Of a stretch of 64,000 nt of DNA, positions 6,722-13,122 are shown piece by piece. The translations under genes and the position numbers were made by a program. The first letter of the stretch is position 1, and each line of letters begins with the position of its first letter. The stretch is from the IMG/VR virus record IMGVR_UViG_3300035182_000347, positions 1 through 64,000 of that record. One strand, written 5' to 3'. This stretch comes from a virus. A model generated the notes under the pieces. It saw nothing but the letters and a program-made list of their open reading frames with translations, did no database searches and was not told where the DNA came from.

Positions 6722-6903
6722 AGCCCGAAAAACCCAAGGCGAAGGGCGGGAAACGTGAAGGGGCTGGCAGGAAATCAAAGGATGGCGCAACCGATCTTGT
6801 TCAGGTCGGATTGCGCATCCAGGCAGACCAAAAGCCGAAGCTATTGCGCCTTGGGGGCAGTATTTGGGTACGCCGGAAGCTGGATGAGGCGGATGAAATC
6901 TAA
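6718..6903 (+). CDS. small basic putative DNA-binding protein (61 aa)
   Basis: Opens with a Lys/Gly/Arg tail (GGKREGAGRKSKDG) and continues with VQVGLRIQADQKPKLLRLGG, which fits a ribbon-helix-helix strand and helix. Phage proteins starting KREGAGRK commonly bind DNA. The GTG start overlaps the previous TGA. It is the last gene of the GC-rich trio and probably its regulator; that role is inference. Confidence 0.55.
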   Translation: MKPEKPKAKGGKREGAGRKSKDGATDLVQVGLRIQADQKPKLLRLGGSIWVRRKLDEADEI

Positions 6904-6916
6904 CTCCAACTTAGGC
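6898..6916 (+). other. minimal attC-like junction (c)
   Basis: ATCTAAC (fits RYYYAAC) - TCCAA - CTTAGGC (one mismatch from GTTRRRY). It covers the stop codon of the preceding gene and lies just before the next ribosome binding site. Confidence 0.35.
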
Positions 6917-6932
6917 TATAAAGGAGAAGTAC

Positions 6933-7166
6933 ATGGAACCAAAGATTGATATTGAACCAGACGCATGGGCAACGAAAGATATGTGCATAGGGCCGCATTT
7001 AGGGAATGTACGTTACGACAAATTACCTATTCAAAGTTTCAACCCGTTGCAATACACCCATGAAAAACTCTACTCAGAGAAAGCGGTAATTGGCTTGATG
7101 AAGGCCGCTTACTATGATGGCTACACGGAACGAGAGCAGGAATTAAGGGCGGTGCCGAACGCCTGA
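6933..7166 (+). CDS. hypothetical cassette protein (77 aa)
   Basis: Unrecognised. The second half (FNPLQYTHEKLYSEKAVIGL, then MKAAYYDGYTEREQEL) resembles small phage proteins that end in a YxxGY..R helix, but I cannot name the family. AAAGGAGAAG precedes the ATG. The last residues are encoded by attC-like site 9. Confidence 0.6.
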   Translation: MEPKIDIEPDAWATKDMCIGPHLGNVRYDKLPIQSFNPLQYTHEKLYSEKAVIGLMKAAYYDGYTEREQELRAVPNA

Positions 7167-7217
7167 ATTAACCGGACGCCGCTTTAGCGGCGGTCCGAGT
7201 TGAATGAAATGTTAGAA
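7154..7217 (+). other. attC-like recombination site 9 (classical)
   Basis: Left box GCCGAAC (7154-7160), left arm GCCTGAATTAACCGG, hairpin CGCCGCTTTAGCGGCG, right arm GAGTTGAATGAAAT, right box GTTAGAA (7211-7217). The arms closely resemble my memory of the aadA-type attC (TTGAACGAATTGTTAG). It is one of the clearest copies in the window. Confidence 0.85.
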
Positions 7218-7292
7218 CTGACGACTGCACACTGTTTTAAGGTGGCGTACCACCTGACATTCACGGATCGTATGCCGTGGAGAGTTCGATAA

Positions 7293-7445
7293 ATGACCGG
7301 GGAATCCACGTTTACGGTCAGCCGAAATGCCAGAACGCGAGCCGCAAGGCAGCGCACCAAAACTGGCCGGTGCGGACGATGGCAGTGTGCAGCCATGAGT
7401 TCTAACGCGGGTTATCCGCCACCCATGGAAGCGCGGCAACACTGA
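7293..7445 (+). CDS. possible small basic protein (50 aa)
   Basis: Short open frame in the 292-base stretch between the genes at 6933 and 7459. It is Arg-rich, with GGAGAG about 8 bases before the ATG. The minimal junction at 7400-7417 lies inside it. Weak evidence: it may be only a chance frame. No other gene is seen in this stretch. Confidence 0.3.
   Translation: MTGESTFTVSRNARTRAARQRTKTGRCGRWQCAAMSSNAGYPPPMEARQH
7400..7417 (+). other. minimal attC-like junction (d)
   Basis: TTCTAAC-GCGG-GTTATCC. Same 7-4-7 layout as the junctions at 2366 and 4806, upstream of the next cassette gene. Confidence 0.35.
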
Positions 7446-7458
7446 AAAGGAAACAACG

Positions 7459-7821
7459 ATGCGCGAACTGAACGAACACAAGATTAACCCCGGCAACGAC
7501 ACGCTCAAGATTACCGTGCTGGACGAACCTGGGCACGGTGGCGCAAACCACGCCTACGATATTGAGGGCGGCGAGGCGGTGCCGACACACCTGCGCTTTC
7601 AAAACGGACCGATCAACGCGGACGGTAACGGCGTGAATGGCATTACCCATGAGGCGCTGCTCGTGGTGCTGTGCGACCGCCTGCGCGGGTTTCAGGCGGG
7701 GCCGTATGCCTGCAAGGCGAACGCTTGCGCGCTGACACACTTGGAAGAAGCGCAACACTGGTTGCAGCAGCGCACCATCGAGCGTATGCGGCGAGGCGTC
7801 GAAGGCACGCATACGGTTTAA
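7459..7821 (+). CDS. Acb2/Tad1-like cyclic nucleotide sponge, putative anti-defence protein (120 aa)
   Basis: Residues 63-120 form a predicted helical hairpin: THEALLVVLCDRLRGFQAGP, YACKANACALTHLEEAQHWL, then RTIERMRRGVEGTHTV. From memory this pattern, ending RGVEGT, is that of the Acb2/Tad1 family, which sequester cyclic oligonucleotides or gcADPR made by CBASS and Thoeris. Residues 15-50 are beta-rich (LKITVLDEPGHGGANHAYDI), so the layout is closer to two-part Tad1 than to shorter Acb2. AAAAGGAAAC precedes the ATG. It sits alone in a cassette, as expected for a mobile counter-defence gene. Recognition is by motif, not by search. Confidence 0.6.
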   Translation: MRELNEHKINPGNDTLKITVLDEPGHGGANHAYDIEGGEAVPTHLRFQNGPINADGNGVNGITHEALLVVLCDRLRGFQAGPYACKANACALTHLEEAQHWLQQRTIERMRRGVEGTHTV

Positions 7822-7838
7822 TTTTGTGGGCCGCAGAT

Positions 7839-7857
7839 GGCCTTCTCTCTGCGTTTT
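7839..7857 (-). repeat. inverted copy of the AAAACGCAGAGAGAAGGCC repeat
   Basis: GGCCTTCTCTCTGCGTTTT is the reverse complement of the first 19 bases of the 40-bp repeats at 11600 and 12650. It lies in the 3' region of the Tad1-like cassette, just before attC-like site 10. Confidence 0.7.
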
Positions 7858-7879
7858 TCGCAGCCTTTCGGCCAGCGGC

Positions 7880-7937
7880 GGCTAACGCCTGAGTTCAGGC
7901 GCGGCCGGAGGCTGTCACCTGGAACGACGGGTTGTGC
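7880..7937 (+). other. attC-like recombination site 10
   Basis: Left box GGCTAAC (7880-7886), left arm GCCTGAGTTCAGG, right arm CACCTGGAACGACGG, right box GTTGTGC (7931-7937). 58 bp. Confidence 0.7.
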
Positions 7938-7964
7938 ATCTTGCGGTGATACGGAGAAAGAAGA

Positions 7965-8735
7965 ATGAACAGAATTGTTTGCCAGTTTTCCTGCGGCGCT
8001 GCCTCGGCGGTGGCGACTAAGTTGGCGCTTTCGCAGTACGGCGACCGCTGCGTGGTGCTGAATGCCTACATTGCAAACGAGCATGAGGACAACCGCCGCT
8101 TTGCCGCCGACTGCGAAAAGTGGTTTGGGCGTACGATGACCGTACTGCGTGACGAGAAGTACGACGCGGACGCTATCACTGTTTTTGAGCGGGTCGGCTA
8201 CATCAAGGGGCCGAAGGGCGCGGCATGTACCACCAGGATAAAGCGGGGTTTGCTTCGTGCGTTTGCGCAACCCGGAGACGTGCTAGTGCTCGGCTACACG
8301 GCGGAGGAACAGTGGCGATTTGACGACTTTGAAGCCAACTGGCCCGACCTCCCCGTAGTGGCTCCTCTGATCGAGCGCGGACTGACCAAGGAAGACTGTA
8401 AGGCGCTTGTTGAGCGCGCAGGGATGGTGCTGCCGATGATGTACCGGATGGGCTACGACAACGCCAACTGTATTGGCTGCGTAAAGGGCGGGCTTGGGTA
8501 CTTCCGCGCAATCCGCGATGACTTCCCCGATCAGTTCGAGCGGTTGGCGCAAGCGGAGGACAAGGTTGCCGAACTGCATGGAACGAACGCCTACATCCTG
8601 CGCCACCGATCCGGGCCGCTTAAAGGGCATAGGTTCCCGTTGCGCGAGTTACCACCGGGTCCAATTGTAAGAAACGAGGCGCTACCGTCATGCGGGTTGT
8701 TTTGCGATGCAGCAGAGCAGGAATACGCGGCATGA
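7965..8735 (+). CDS. PP-loop / PAPS reductase family protein (256 aa)
   Basis: Alpha-hydrolase (PP-loop) fold. The N terminus has a strand followed by FSCGAASAVATKLAL, a variant of the SGGxDS loop that binds the ATP pyrophosphate. Further on, CTTRIKRG and a GYTAEEQWRFDDFE segment fit the PAPS reductase/DndC-like group. Cys pairs (CIGCVKGG near 170 and CGLFC near the C terminus) may bind a metal or iron-sulfur cluster. Candidate roles are nucleotide or DNA sulfur chemistry or another adenylation step; the substrate cannot be told. GGAGAAAGAAG precedes the ATG. It is a single-gene cassette between sites 10 and 11. Confidence 0.7.
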   Translation: MNRIVCQFSCGAASAVATKLALSQYGDRCVVLNAYIANEHEDNRRFAADCEKWFGRTMTVLRDEKYDADAITVFERVGYIKGPKGAACTTRIKRGLLRAFAQPGDVLVLGYTAEEQWRFDDFEANWPDLPVVAPLIERGLTKEDCKALVERAGMVLPMMYRMGYDNANCIGCVKGGLGYFRAIRDDFPDQFERLAQAEDKVAELHGTNAYILRHRSGPLKGHRFPLRELPPGPIVRNEALPSCGLFCDAAEQEYAA

Positions 8736-8742
8736 TTTTGAC

Positions 8743-8831
8743 GCACAACGCTGAGCTAACCGGGCGCGATGAACCGGACGGCTCGAAGTAAACCCGCATT
8801 CCGCGCGCTCCGGTTGAGCGCCGTGTTGGAC
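8743..8831 (+). other. attC-like recombination site 11
   Basis: Left box GCACAAC (8743-8749), left arm GCTGAGCTAACCGGGCGCG, right arm CGCGCGCTCCGGTTGAGCGC, perfect right box GTTGGAC (8825-8831). 89 bp; the paired arms are long and clear. Confidence 0.8.
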
Positions 8832-8841
8832 GGAGGATGAT

Positions 8842-9123
8842 ATGGATAGACCAATTACATACGGTGAGCTATTCGCGCGCATGAGAATGCCTGCATCTGT
8901 TGAGTTCGATGATCCGCGCTGGTGGCGGCCAATCGGTATGGAGATTGATCGGCTGCGCGCGGCATTGAAGCCATTTTCCGCACATCCGCAATTCCAAGCG
9001 CCAGACGACTGGCCAGTGACGGTAATTGACCGGAACGAACCGACCGGAGACCCAGTTGCAGGGGTAACCGCTGGAGATTTTCGACGCGCGGCAGAGGCCA
9101 TGACGCCCAAGTCACCTGACTGA
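8842..9123 (+). CDS. hypothetical cassette protein (93 aa)
   Basis: Unrecognised. The N-terminal half has a Trp-rich turn (DDPRWWRPIGMEIDRLRAAL) leading into a helix, and the C-terminal half is polar. GGAGGATG precedes the ATG. The last residues (TPKSPD) come from attC-like site 12. Confidence 0.6.
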   Translation: MDRPITYGELFARMRMPASVEFDDPRWWRPIGMEIDRLRAALKPFSAHPQFQAPDDWPVTVIDRNEPTGDPVAGVTAGDFRRAAEAMTPKSPD

Positions 9124-9166
9124 CGCGGCCTTATCGCGGCAGGTCAGGTGGACTTCCGGGTTATGC
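9098..9166 (+). other. attC-like recombination site 12
   Basis: Degenerate left box CCATGAC (9098-9104), left arm GCCCAAGTCACCTGAC, right arm GGTCAGGTGGAC, right box GTTATGC (9160-9166). It shares its left arm and right box with site 15 at 12680. Confidence 0.65.
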
Positions 9167-9196
9167 CGCGCGAATACTACAAAGAAAGGAATGGGC

Positions 9197-9484
9197 ATGA
9201 AGATTCAAGGTCCGGTGGAAGTGGAATTGAAAATCAGCATCACAAACGAAGAACAACATGGAGTCGTAACTATCAGCATGGGGAAAGGCAGCTACCCAAC
9301 AGAAGGAGAACTGCGCGAACGGGTAGTTCAGTTTGAAAATGAAGAAATGCCGACAGGATTCCGCTTGATGACCAAGCGCGAATGGTGGGACTCTGTTTGC
9401 CCTCCGTCCTACGACGAGGACGAGGATGGTGTGCGCAACAAGACGCGCTTTGCTGTTCCAGGTGGCGATGACTACGACGCATAA
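9197..9484 (+). CDS. hypothetical cassette protein (95 aa)
   Basis: Unrecognised acidic protein. The N-terminal third reads as beta strands (QGPVEVELKISITNEEQHG) and the C terminus is strongly acidic (YDEDEDGV). The ATG at 9197 is preferred over ATG 9191 because AAAGGA lies 7 bases upstream of it. The stop codon is in the left box of attC-like site 13. Confidence 0.6.
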   Translation: MKIQGPVEVELKISITNEEQHGVVTISMGKGSYPTEGELRERVVQFENEEMPTGFRLMTKREWWDSVCPPSYDEDEDGVRNKTRFAVPGGDDYDA

Positions 9485-9547
9485 CACTGAATGTGAGGCG
9501 ACTGGCGTGGATTTATGCGGCAGGTCGACTCGACCGTACTGTTACCA
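9479..9547 (+). other. attC-like recombination site 13
   Basis: Left box GCATAAC (9479-9485), paired segments GAGGCGAC and GTCGACTC, right box GTTACCA (9541-9547, degenerate). 69 bp. Confidence 0.55.
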
Positions 9548-9558
9548 CGGAGAATGGA

Positions 9559-9834
9559 ATGGAACATATATTTAGCGACAAAATCGTTACAGCGAAGAAG
9601 CGCCATCACTGCGACGCAAGCGAACAGTGGCGACGAGCTGGCTTCACCATTGCCGACTGCGAAACGGACGAGCAGCGGCTGATGGTTGCCGCTGCCGAGG
9701 TAGACAACTGGCGCATCTTGCCTGGGCAAGCCTACCGTAGGGTGATCGGAATTCACGAAGGCGGATTGAGCACCTACAGGGCGAGGCCGGGCATGGACGC
9801 AGTGTGCAGCGACCTTGATATATGGGACGAGTGA
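9559..9834 (+). CDS. hypothetical cassette protein, possible zinc-binding (91 aa)
   Basis: The N-terminal KIVTAKKRHHCDASEQWRR and C-terminal STYRARPGMDAVCSDLDIW suggest a small fold with a Cys/His site, similar in style to phage proteins that start with a KxxHxCD motif, but I cannot name a family. GGAGA lies before the ATG at 9559, preferred over the longer upstream frame that begins in attC-like site 13. Confidence 0.6.
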   Translation: MEHIFSDKIVTAKKRHHCDASEQWRRAGFTIADCETDEQRLMVAAAEVDNWRILPGQAYRRVIGIHEGGLSTYRARPGMDAVCSDLDIWDE

Positions 9835-9838
9835 GATT

Positions 9839-9895
9839 GCCTAACGCCTGAATTCAGGGGCGGCGAAGCCGTCCCGCTGGATTGACGTGTTAGGG
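9839..9895 (+). other. attC-like recombination site 14 (classical)
   Basis: Perfect left box GCCTAAC (9839-9845), left arm GCCTGAATTCAGG, hairpin GGGCGGCGAAGCCGTCCC, right arm GCTGGATTGACGT, right box GTTAGGG (9889-9895). 57 bp; near-identical right part to sites 5 and 7. Confidence 0.85.
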
Positions 9896-9914
9896 GCGGA
9901 AATTTGGAGAAGAA

Positions 9915-10421
9915 ATGGGATACGGAGCACACGAAAAACCGAACGAAGGCGCGACCAATATTTGGCTCACACCACCGCGCATTATTGAAATGCTTGGGCC
10001 TTTTGACCTTGACCCATGCGCAGCACCGGAGCCGCGACCGTGGCCGACAGCACACGCGCACTATGCCGAGGCAGACGGTGATGGGCTGCAACGGGAATGG
10101 CATGGGGTTGTGTGGGTGAACCCGCCATACGGCGACAAGGCCGAGGCGTGGCTGCACAGGCTGGCTAGGCACGGAGAGGGCATCGCGCTGGTTTTCGCCA
10201 GGACGGAAACGGCATGGTTTCAGCGCGTAGCGCGGCACGGCTGGCTTTTGTTTTTCCCGTCAGGGCGGCTGACCTTTCACAAACCGAATGGAGAGCGCGG
10301 GGTCGGTAATGCAGGGGCACCGAGCGTTTTCCTTGCCATTGGCGAGGAAAGCAAACTGCGCCTGAGAAGCTGCGGGATGGAAGGGTTCTTCTGCGAGCCT
10401 GAGTTTTTCGCGACGCAATGA
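9915..10421 (+). CDS. phage N6-adenine DNA methyltransferase (168 aa)
   Basis: Matches the short phage Dam family. WLTPPRIIEMLGPFDLDPCA (residues 17-36) holds the AdoMet-binding DP.A motif, VWVNPPYG (67-73) is the catalytic NPPY, and LFFPSGRLTFHKPNG (about 112-126) is the conserved C-terminal strand. Such enzymes methylate adenine, usually GATC, and protect phage DNA from restriction. Length is normal for the family. GGAGAAG precedes the ATG, and attC-like site 14 lies immediately upstream. Confidence 0.85.
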   Translation: MGYGAHEKPNEGATNIWLTPPRIIEMLGPFDLDPCAAPEPRPWPTAHAHYAEADGDGLQREWHGVVWVNPPYGDKAEAWLHRLARHGEGIALVFARTETAWFQRVARHGWLLFFPSGRLTFHKPNGERGVGNAGAPSVFLAIGEESKLRLRSCGMEGFFCEPEFFATQ

Positions 10422-10422
10422 C

Positions 10423-10439
10423 GCCCAACGCAGGATATA
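10423..10439 (+). other. half attC-like site
   Basis: GCCCAAC-GCAG-GATATA. The left outer box and GCAG spacer of the minimal junctions are present after the methyltransferase stop, but no right box follows. The rest of the 245-base gap to 10666 is AT-rich, gene-free, and ends in the regulatory block below. Confidence 0.35.
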
Positions 10440-10582
10440 CACCAAGTGACCAGTAACACCCGAAAACACAGAATATAGGACACCAGTAAGCAACAGAACC
10501 AGCAGCGAAGAATGAACAATGAACTGATGTTTTCGAGCAAGACCGATATGTTGTCAACACCACAAGCGTTCTTTTGACAGCA

Positions 10583-10637
10583 ATAAAAACATTTGATGAA
10601 GAATCTTCTTGTGTTACCGGAAACGGTGGTCTATAGT
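10583..10637 (+). promoter_or_regulatory. conserved operator-like block and promoter
   Basis: ATAAAAACATTTGATGAAGA continues into an exact inverted repeat, GAAGA-A-TCTTC (10598-10608). A possible -35 (TTGTGT) and -10 TATAGT (10632-10637) follow. A near-identical block lies at 13640-13693, at the same distance from a -10. Probably a binding site for a regulator of the gene at 10667. Confidence 0.6.
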
Positions 10638-10666
10638 TACACCATCAACAACGCACGGAGCGCAAA

Positions 10667-11416
10667 ATGAAAGTCGAAATCAAAAGTCGTTTTACAGGCG
10701 AGGTTCAATTCGCACTTGAGTGCGAAGGGAACACTGTGGCCATTACGCTGGCCGAGGCCGTAAGGTTAGGCACCAACCTGTATGGCGCATACCTTAGCGG
10801 CGCGGACCTTAGCGGATCGTCACTGGGGGGCGCAAATCTTCACTGTGCGAACTTGATGGGCGCTAGCCTTATGGACGCGGACTTGATGTCCGCGGACCTC
10901 TATGGATCTGATCTCAGCAGTGCGTCCCTTGAGGACGCGAATCTCAATGGCGCGAACCTTAGGTCTGCGAATCTTTATGGGGCCTACATGAGGTCCGCGA
11001 AACTTCGCAATGCAAACCTTAGCAATACGAACCTTATGGACGCGGACTTGATGTCCGCGGATTTGGTTGCCGCCAATTTGTACGGTGCGGACTTTGTCAG
11101 TGCGAACCTATCTTGGGTGGATTTGCAGGACGCAAACATTGATGGCGCGGACCTTAATGGCGCGATCCTTAAGGGTGCCAATCTTGATGGCGCGTCCATC
11201 GGGGACGCTGGTAAGCTGACTGGCGAAAGCCCGTATTTCACTGTTATCTTTGGAGTTAATGCGGAACGCATTGAGTCGTTTCGCACAGAGAAGGGGATTT
11301 TTATCCGCAGCGGGTCATTCTTTGGCACTGCGGCGGATTTCCGGGGCAACAACCCCGCCGGCGGAGTGTACCAGGCCGCCTTGGACCTGGTTGAAGCCCA
11401 TTATCGGCTGGTCTGA
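10667..11416 (+). CDS. pentapeptide-repeat protein (249 aa)
   Basis: About residues 40-175 are A(D/N)LxG-type pentapeptide repeats (for example LSGADLSGSSLGGANL), which form a right-handed quadrilateral beta-helix. The flanks are a 35-residue N-terminal beta domain and an 80-residue C-terminal domain. Such helices often mimic DNA duplexes (as in Qnr or MfpA) or are scaffolds; neither can be chosen here. The C-terminal TAADFRGNNPAGGVYQAALD segment recurs in phage proteins of this type by my recollection. Expression is probably controlled by the inverted repeat at 10598. Confidence 0.8.
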   Translation: MKVEIKSRFTGEVQFALECEGNTVAITLAEAVRLGTNLYGAYLSGADLSGSSLGGANLHCANLMGASLMDADLMSADLYGSDLSSASLEDANLNGANLRSANLYGAYMRSAKLRNANLSNTNLMDADLMSADLVAANLYGADFVSANLSWVDLQDANIDGADLNGAILKGANLDGASIGDAGKLTGESPYFTVIFGVNAERIESFRTEKGIFIRSGSFFGTAADFRGNNPAGGVYQAALDLVEAHYRLV

Positions 11417-11465
11417 AGATTTCCGGGACCGCGTTCTCGCGGCCGGTTTCAAGTTTGGATTGGAG

Positions 11466-11666
11466 ATGAGAGTGAAAACTTCAAAGTATAGGGTGGCGGC
11501 TCTGCGAAAGCGGGCCGCCGCGATTGGCCTGAAGCGCCGTGAAATCTATTCGCATGAGGATGACTGGCCAGCAATTAAAGCGCTGGCAGAATATCTTATA
11601 AAACGCAGAGAGAAGGCCGCGAAGGTGGCGGATAACGCCAATTTAACCATTACCAATTTCACTTAG
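11466..11666 (+). CDS. small basic hypothetical protein (66 aa)
   Basis: Highly basic helical protein: VAALRKRAAAIGLKRREIYS followed by HEDDWPAIKALAEYL. It may bind nucleic acid, but I cannot name the family. Start is uncertain between ATG 11466 and GTG 11472. The 3' end carries the 40-bp repeat also found at 12650, where it is fused to an attC-like site. Here the equivalent site is lost, leaving only a GGATAAC box. Confidence 0.5.
   Translation: MRVKTSKYRVAALRKRAAAIGLKRREIYSHEDDWPAIKALAEYLIKRREKAAKVADNANLTITNFT
11600..11639 (+). repeat. 40-bp direct repeat, copy 1
   Basis: Begins AAAACGCAGAGAGAAGGCC and ends GGATAACGCC. It is 39/40 identical to 12650-12689 and codes for the C terminus (KRREKAAKVA) of the 66-aa protein. 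Confidence 0.85.
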
Positions 11667-11674
11667 GATCAGAC

Positions 11675-12130
11675 ATGACCATCACGCTTGAGGCCATCAA
11701 GGCAGAGCAGAAACGCATTGCCGCGATGATTTCGGAGTTTGAGAAGCAACCCGCTGCATTGGCATTCCCGATCAGCATCCGATTTCCCGATCTTGCGGAG
11801 GGCGAAAAGTTTGTCGGCGTCATCATCAGCGCGGACGGTAGCCGCAAGCATGCGGTGATTCTGCTGCCGGGCGAAGCCGATATCGCCAACTGGAAAACGC
11901 AACACAAGTGGGCAGAGAGCATAGGCGGCGAACTATTTGACCGTGTTGAAGGCGCTCTGCTGTTCGCCGCGATGAAGGATGAATTCAAGCCCGAATGGTA
12001 TTGGACTTGCGAGAAGCACGAAGTCGACTCGGCCTATGCCTGGGATCAGGACTTCGGACACGGCTACCAGTACGGCCACGATACGAGCTACAAGTTCAGA
12101 GCCCGAGCAGTCCGCAGGGTTTCACTCTGA
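11675..12130 (+). CDS. DUF1566-like protein (151 aa)
   Basis: The C-terminal half (KTQHKWAESIGGELFDRVEG, then YWTCEKHEVDSAYAWDQDFG and KFRARAVRRV) fits the DUF1566/Lcl C-terminal-like fold: a W..S......A......G.....K....ARAVR pattern of a lectin-like domain. It is often found in phage and secreted proteins and its function is unsettled. GGATC precedes the ATG. Probably co-transcribed with the 66-aa gene 8 bases upstream. Confidence 0.65.
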   Translation: MTITLEAIKAEQKRIAAMISEFEKQPAALAFPISIRFPDLAEGEKFVGVIISADGSRKHAVILLPGEADIANWKTQHKWAESIGGELFDRVEGALLFAAMKDEFKPEWYWTCEKHEVDSAYAWDQDFGHGYQYGHDTSYKFRARAVRRVSL

Positions 12131-12201
12131 ACACCATCGAAGTCTCACTATTGACGTAACTTCCCCCGCCATAAAAGACGGGGTTCTAGGAGCAAAATCT
12201 G

Positions 12202-12630
12202 ATGAACAACTGGAACTTCACCGGAAACATCGGCAAGGATGCCGAAACGCGATTCATCCAAAGCGGCGAGGCTGTCGTTCAATTCTCGGTCGGTGTGAAA
12301 TCTGGCTACGGCGACAAAGCCACAACCACATGGGCGCGTTGCACCATGTGGGGCAAGCGTGGAGAGTCTGTCGCGCAATACCTCACCAAAGGATCGCTTG
12401 TCGGAATCTCCGGCGAGGTCACGCTGCGCGAATTCACCAACAAGGAAGGCAACAAGCAGACGACGCTGGAAGTGCGCGTGAATGATCTGACGCTTATGGG
12501 AGGCCGAAAGGACGGCGGTAGCTCACCAGATAACGAGTCACACCAGTCAAGCGCTCTATCTAGGTCAAGGCCGCAGCCAGCAAGCGGCGGCAATGCGTTT
12601 GATGATCTAGATTCAGATATCCCGTTCTGA
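12202..12630 (+). CDS. ssb: single-stranded DNA-binding protein (142 aa)
   Basis: OB-fold SSB. NNWNFTGNIGKDAETRFI at the N terminus, TTWARCTMWGKRGESVAQYL and LVGISGEVTLREFTNKEGN match the core, followed by a disordered Gly/Ser/Pro linker and the acidic tail DSDIPF that recruits partner enzymes. It binds ssDNA during phage replication or recombination. Ribosome binding site AGGAGC is upstream. The short gap before it (12131-12201) holds a CCCCG...CGGGG hairpin that may be a terminator. If the cassettes recombine as folded single strands, as integron attC sites do, an SSB next door is notable. Confidence 0.85.
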   Translation: MNNWNFTGNIGKDAETRFIQSGEAVVQFSVGVKSGYGDKATTTWARCTMWGKRGESVAQYLTKGSLVGISGEVTLREFTNKEGNKQTTLEVRVNDLTLMGGRKDGGSSPDNESHQSSALSRSRPQPASGGNAFDDLDSDIPF

Positions 12631-12641
12631 CAATTACCTCA

Positions 12642-12734
12642 ATGCCTCAAAAACGCAGAGAGAAGGCCGCGAAGGTGGCGGCTAACGCCCAAGTCACAGG
12701 CGCGGCGGCATCATCGACGCGTCCTGTAGACTGA
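12642..12734 (+). pseudogene. gene-tail remnant attached to an attC-like site (30 codons)
   Basis: A 30-codon frame whose first part (KRREKAAKVA) repeats the C terminus of the protein at 11466-11666 at DNA level (39/40 bases). There is no ribosome binding site, and the rest runs through attC-like site 15. It is best read as the 3' end of a deleted cassette that kept its recombination site, rather than a functional gene. Confidence 0.5.
12650..12689 (+). repeat. 40-bp direct repeat, copy 2
   Basis: Same sequence as 11600-11639 with one difference (GGCTAACGCC instead of GGATAACGCC). This copy restores a proper left box and leads into attC-like site 15. Confidence 0.85.
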
Positions 12735-12744
12735 CGTGTTATGC
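12680..12744 (+). other. attC-like recombination site 15
   Basis: Left box GGCTAAC (12680-12686), left arm GCCCAAGTCACAGGCG, right arm CGTCCTGTAGACTGACGT, right box GTTATGC (12738-12744). 65 bp; resembles site 12. Confidence 0.75.
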
Positions 12745-12756
12745 ATTCGGGGTGAT

Positions 12757-13122
12757 ATGCCATACCTAAACGAAGACGGGACGATAGACACATGGAAAGG
12801 CTACATACGCAAATGCGGACACTGCGGAGCGATAGAAAAGGTATTTGATGAGGCCACAGACCAAAACGTAGGACGATATGAAGAAATCTACGCATTGGAA
12901 GCTACGATATGCAAATTGTTCAGTGGGACGCGCGGGCCGGGGTTGCCAAATGTTTTGTGCGTTGAGTGCATGACGAGGCTGATGCCAAACCTGCACAAGC
13001 TGAGGGATGCAATTGAACTAGATATTTTCGTAAATAGACTGAAAGGTGCAATAAATGAAAAACGAAAGCAAGGAACTAAAGACAACCGGACAACTACGGA
13101 CGATGCTTGCGAATGCTGCTAA
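12757..13122 (+). CDS. Cys-rich putative zinc-binding protein (121 aa)
   Basis: Contains CGHCG near residue 22 and CVECM near 75, spaced as a possible four-Cys zinc site, plus a C-terminal CECC. Otherwise unrecognised. The start at 12757 follows GGGGTGAT and lies 12 bases after attC-like site 15. The 3' end overlaps the next gene by 68 bases, which is unusual; the tail after about residue 100 is low-complexity and may be tolerated run-on. Confidence 0.55.
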   Translation: MPYLNEDGTIDTWKGYIRKCGHCGAIEKVFDEATDQNVGRYEEIYALEATICKLFSGTRGPGLPNVLCVECMTRLMPNLHKLRDAIELDIFVNRLKGAINEKRKQGTKDNRTTTDDACECC

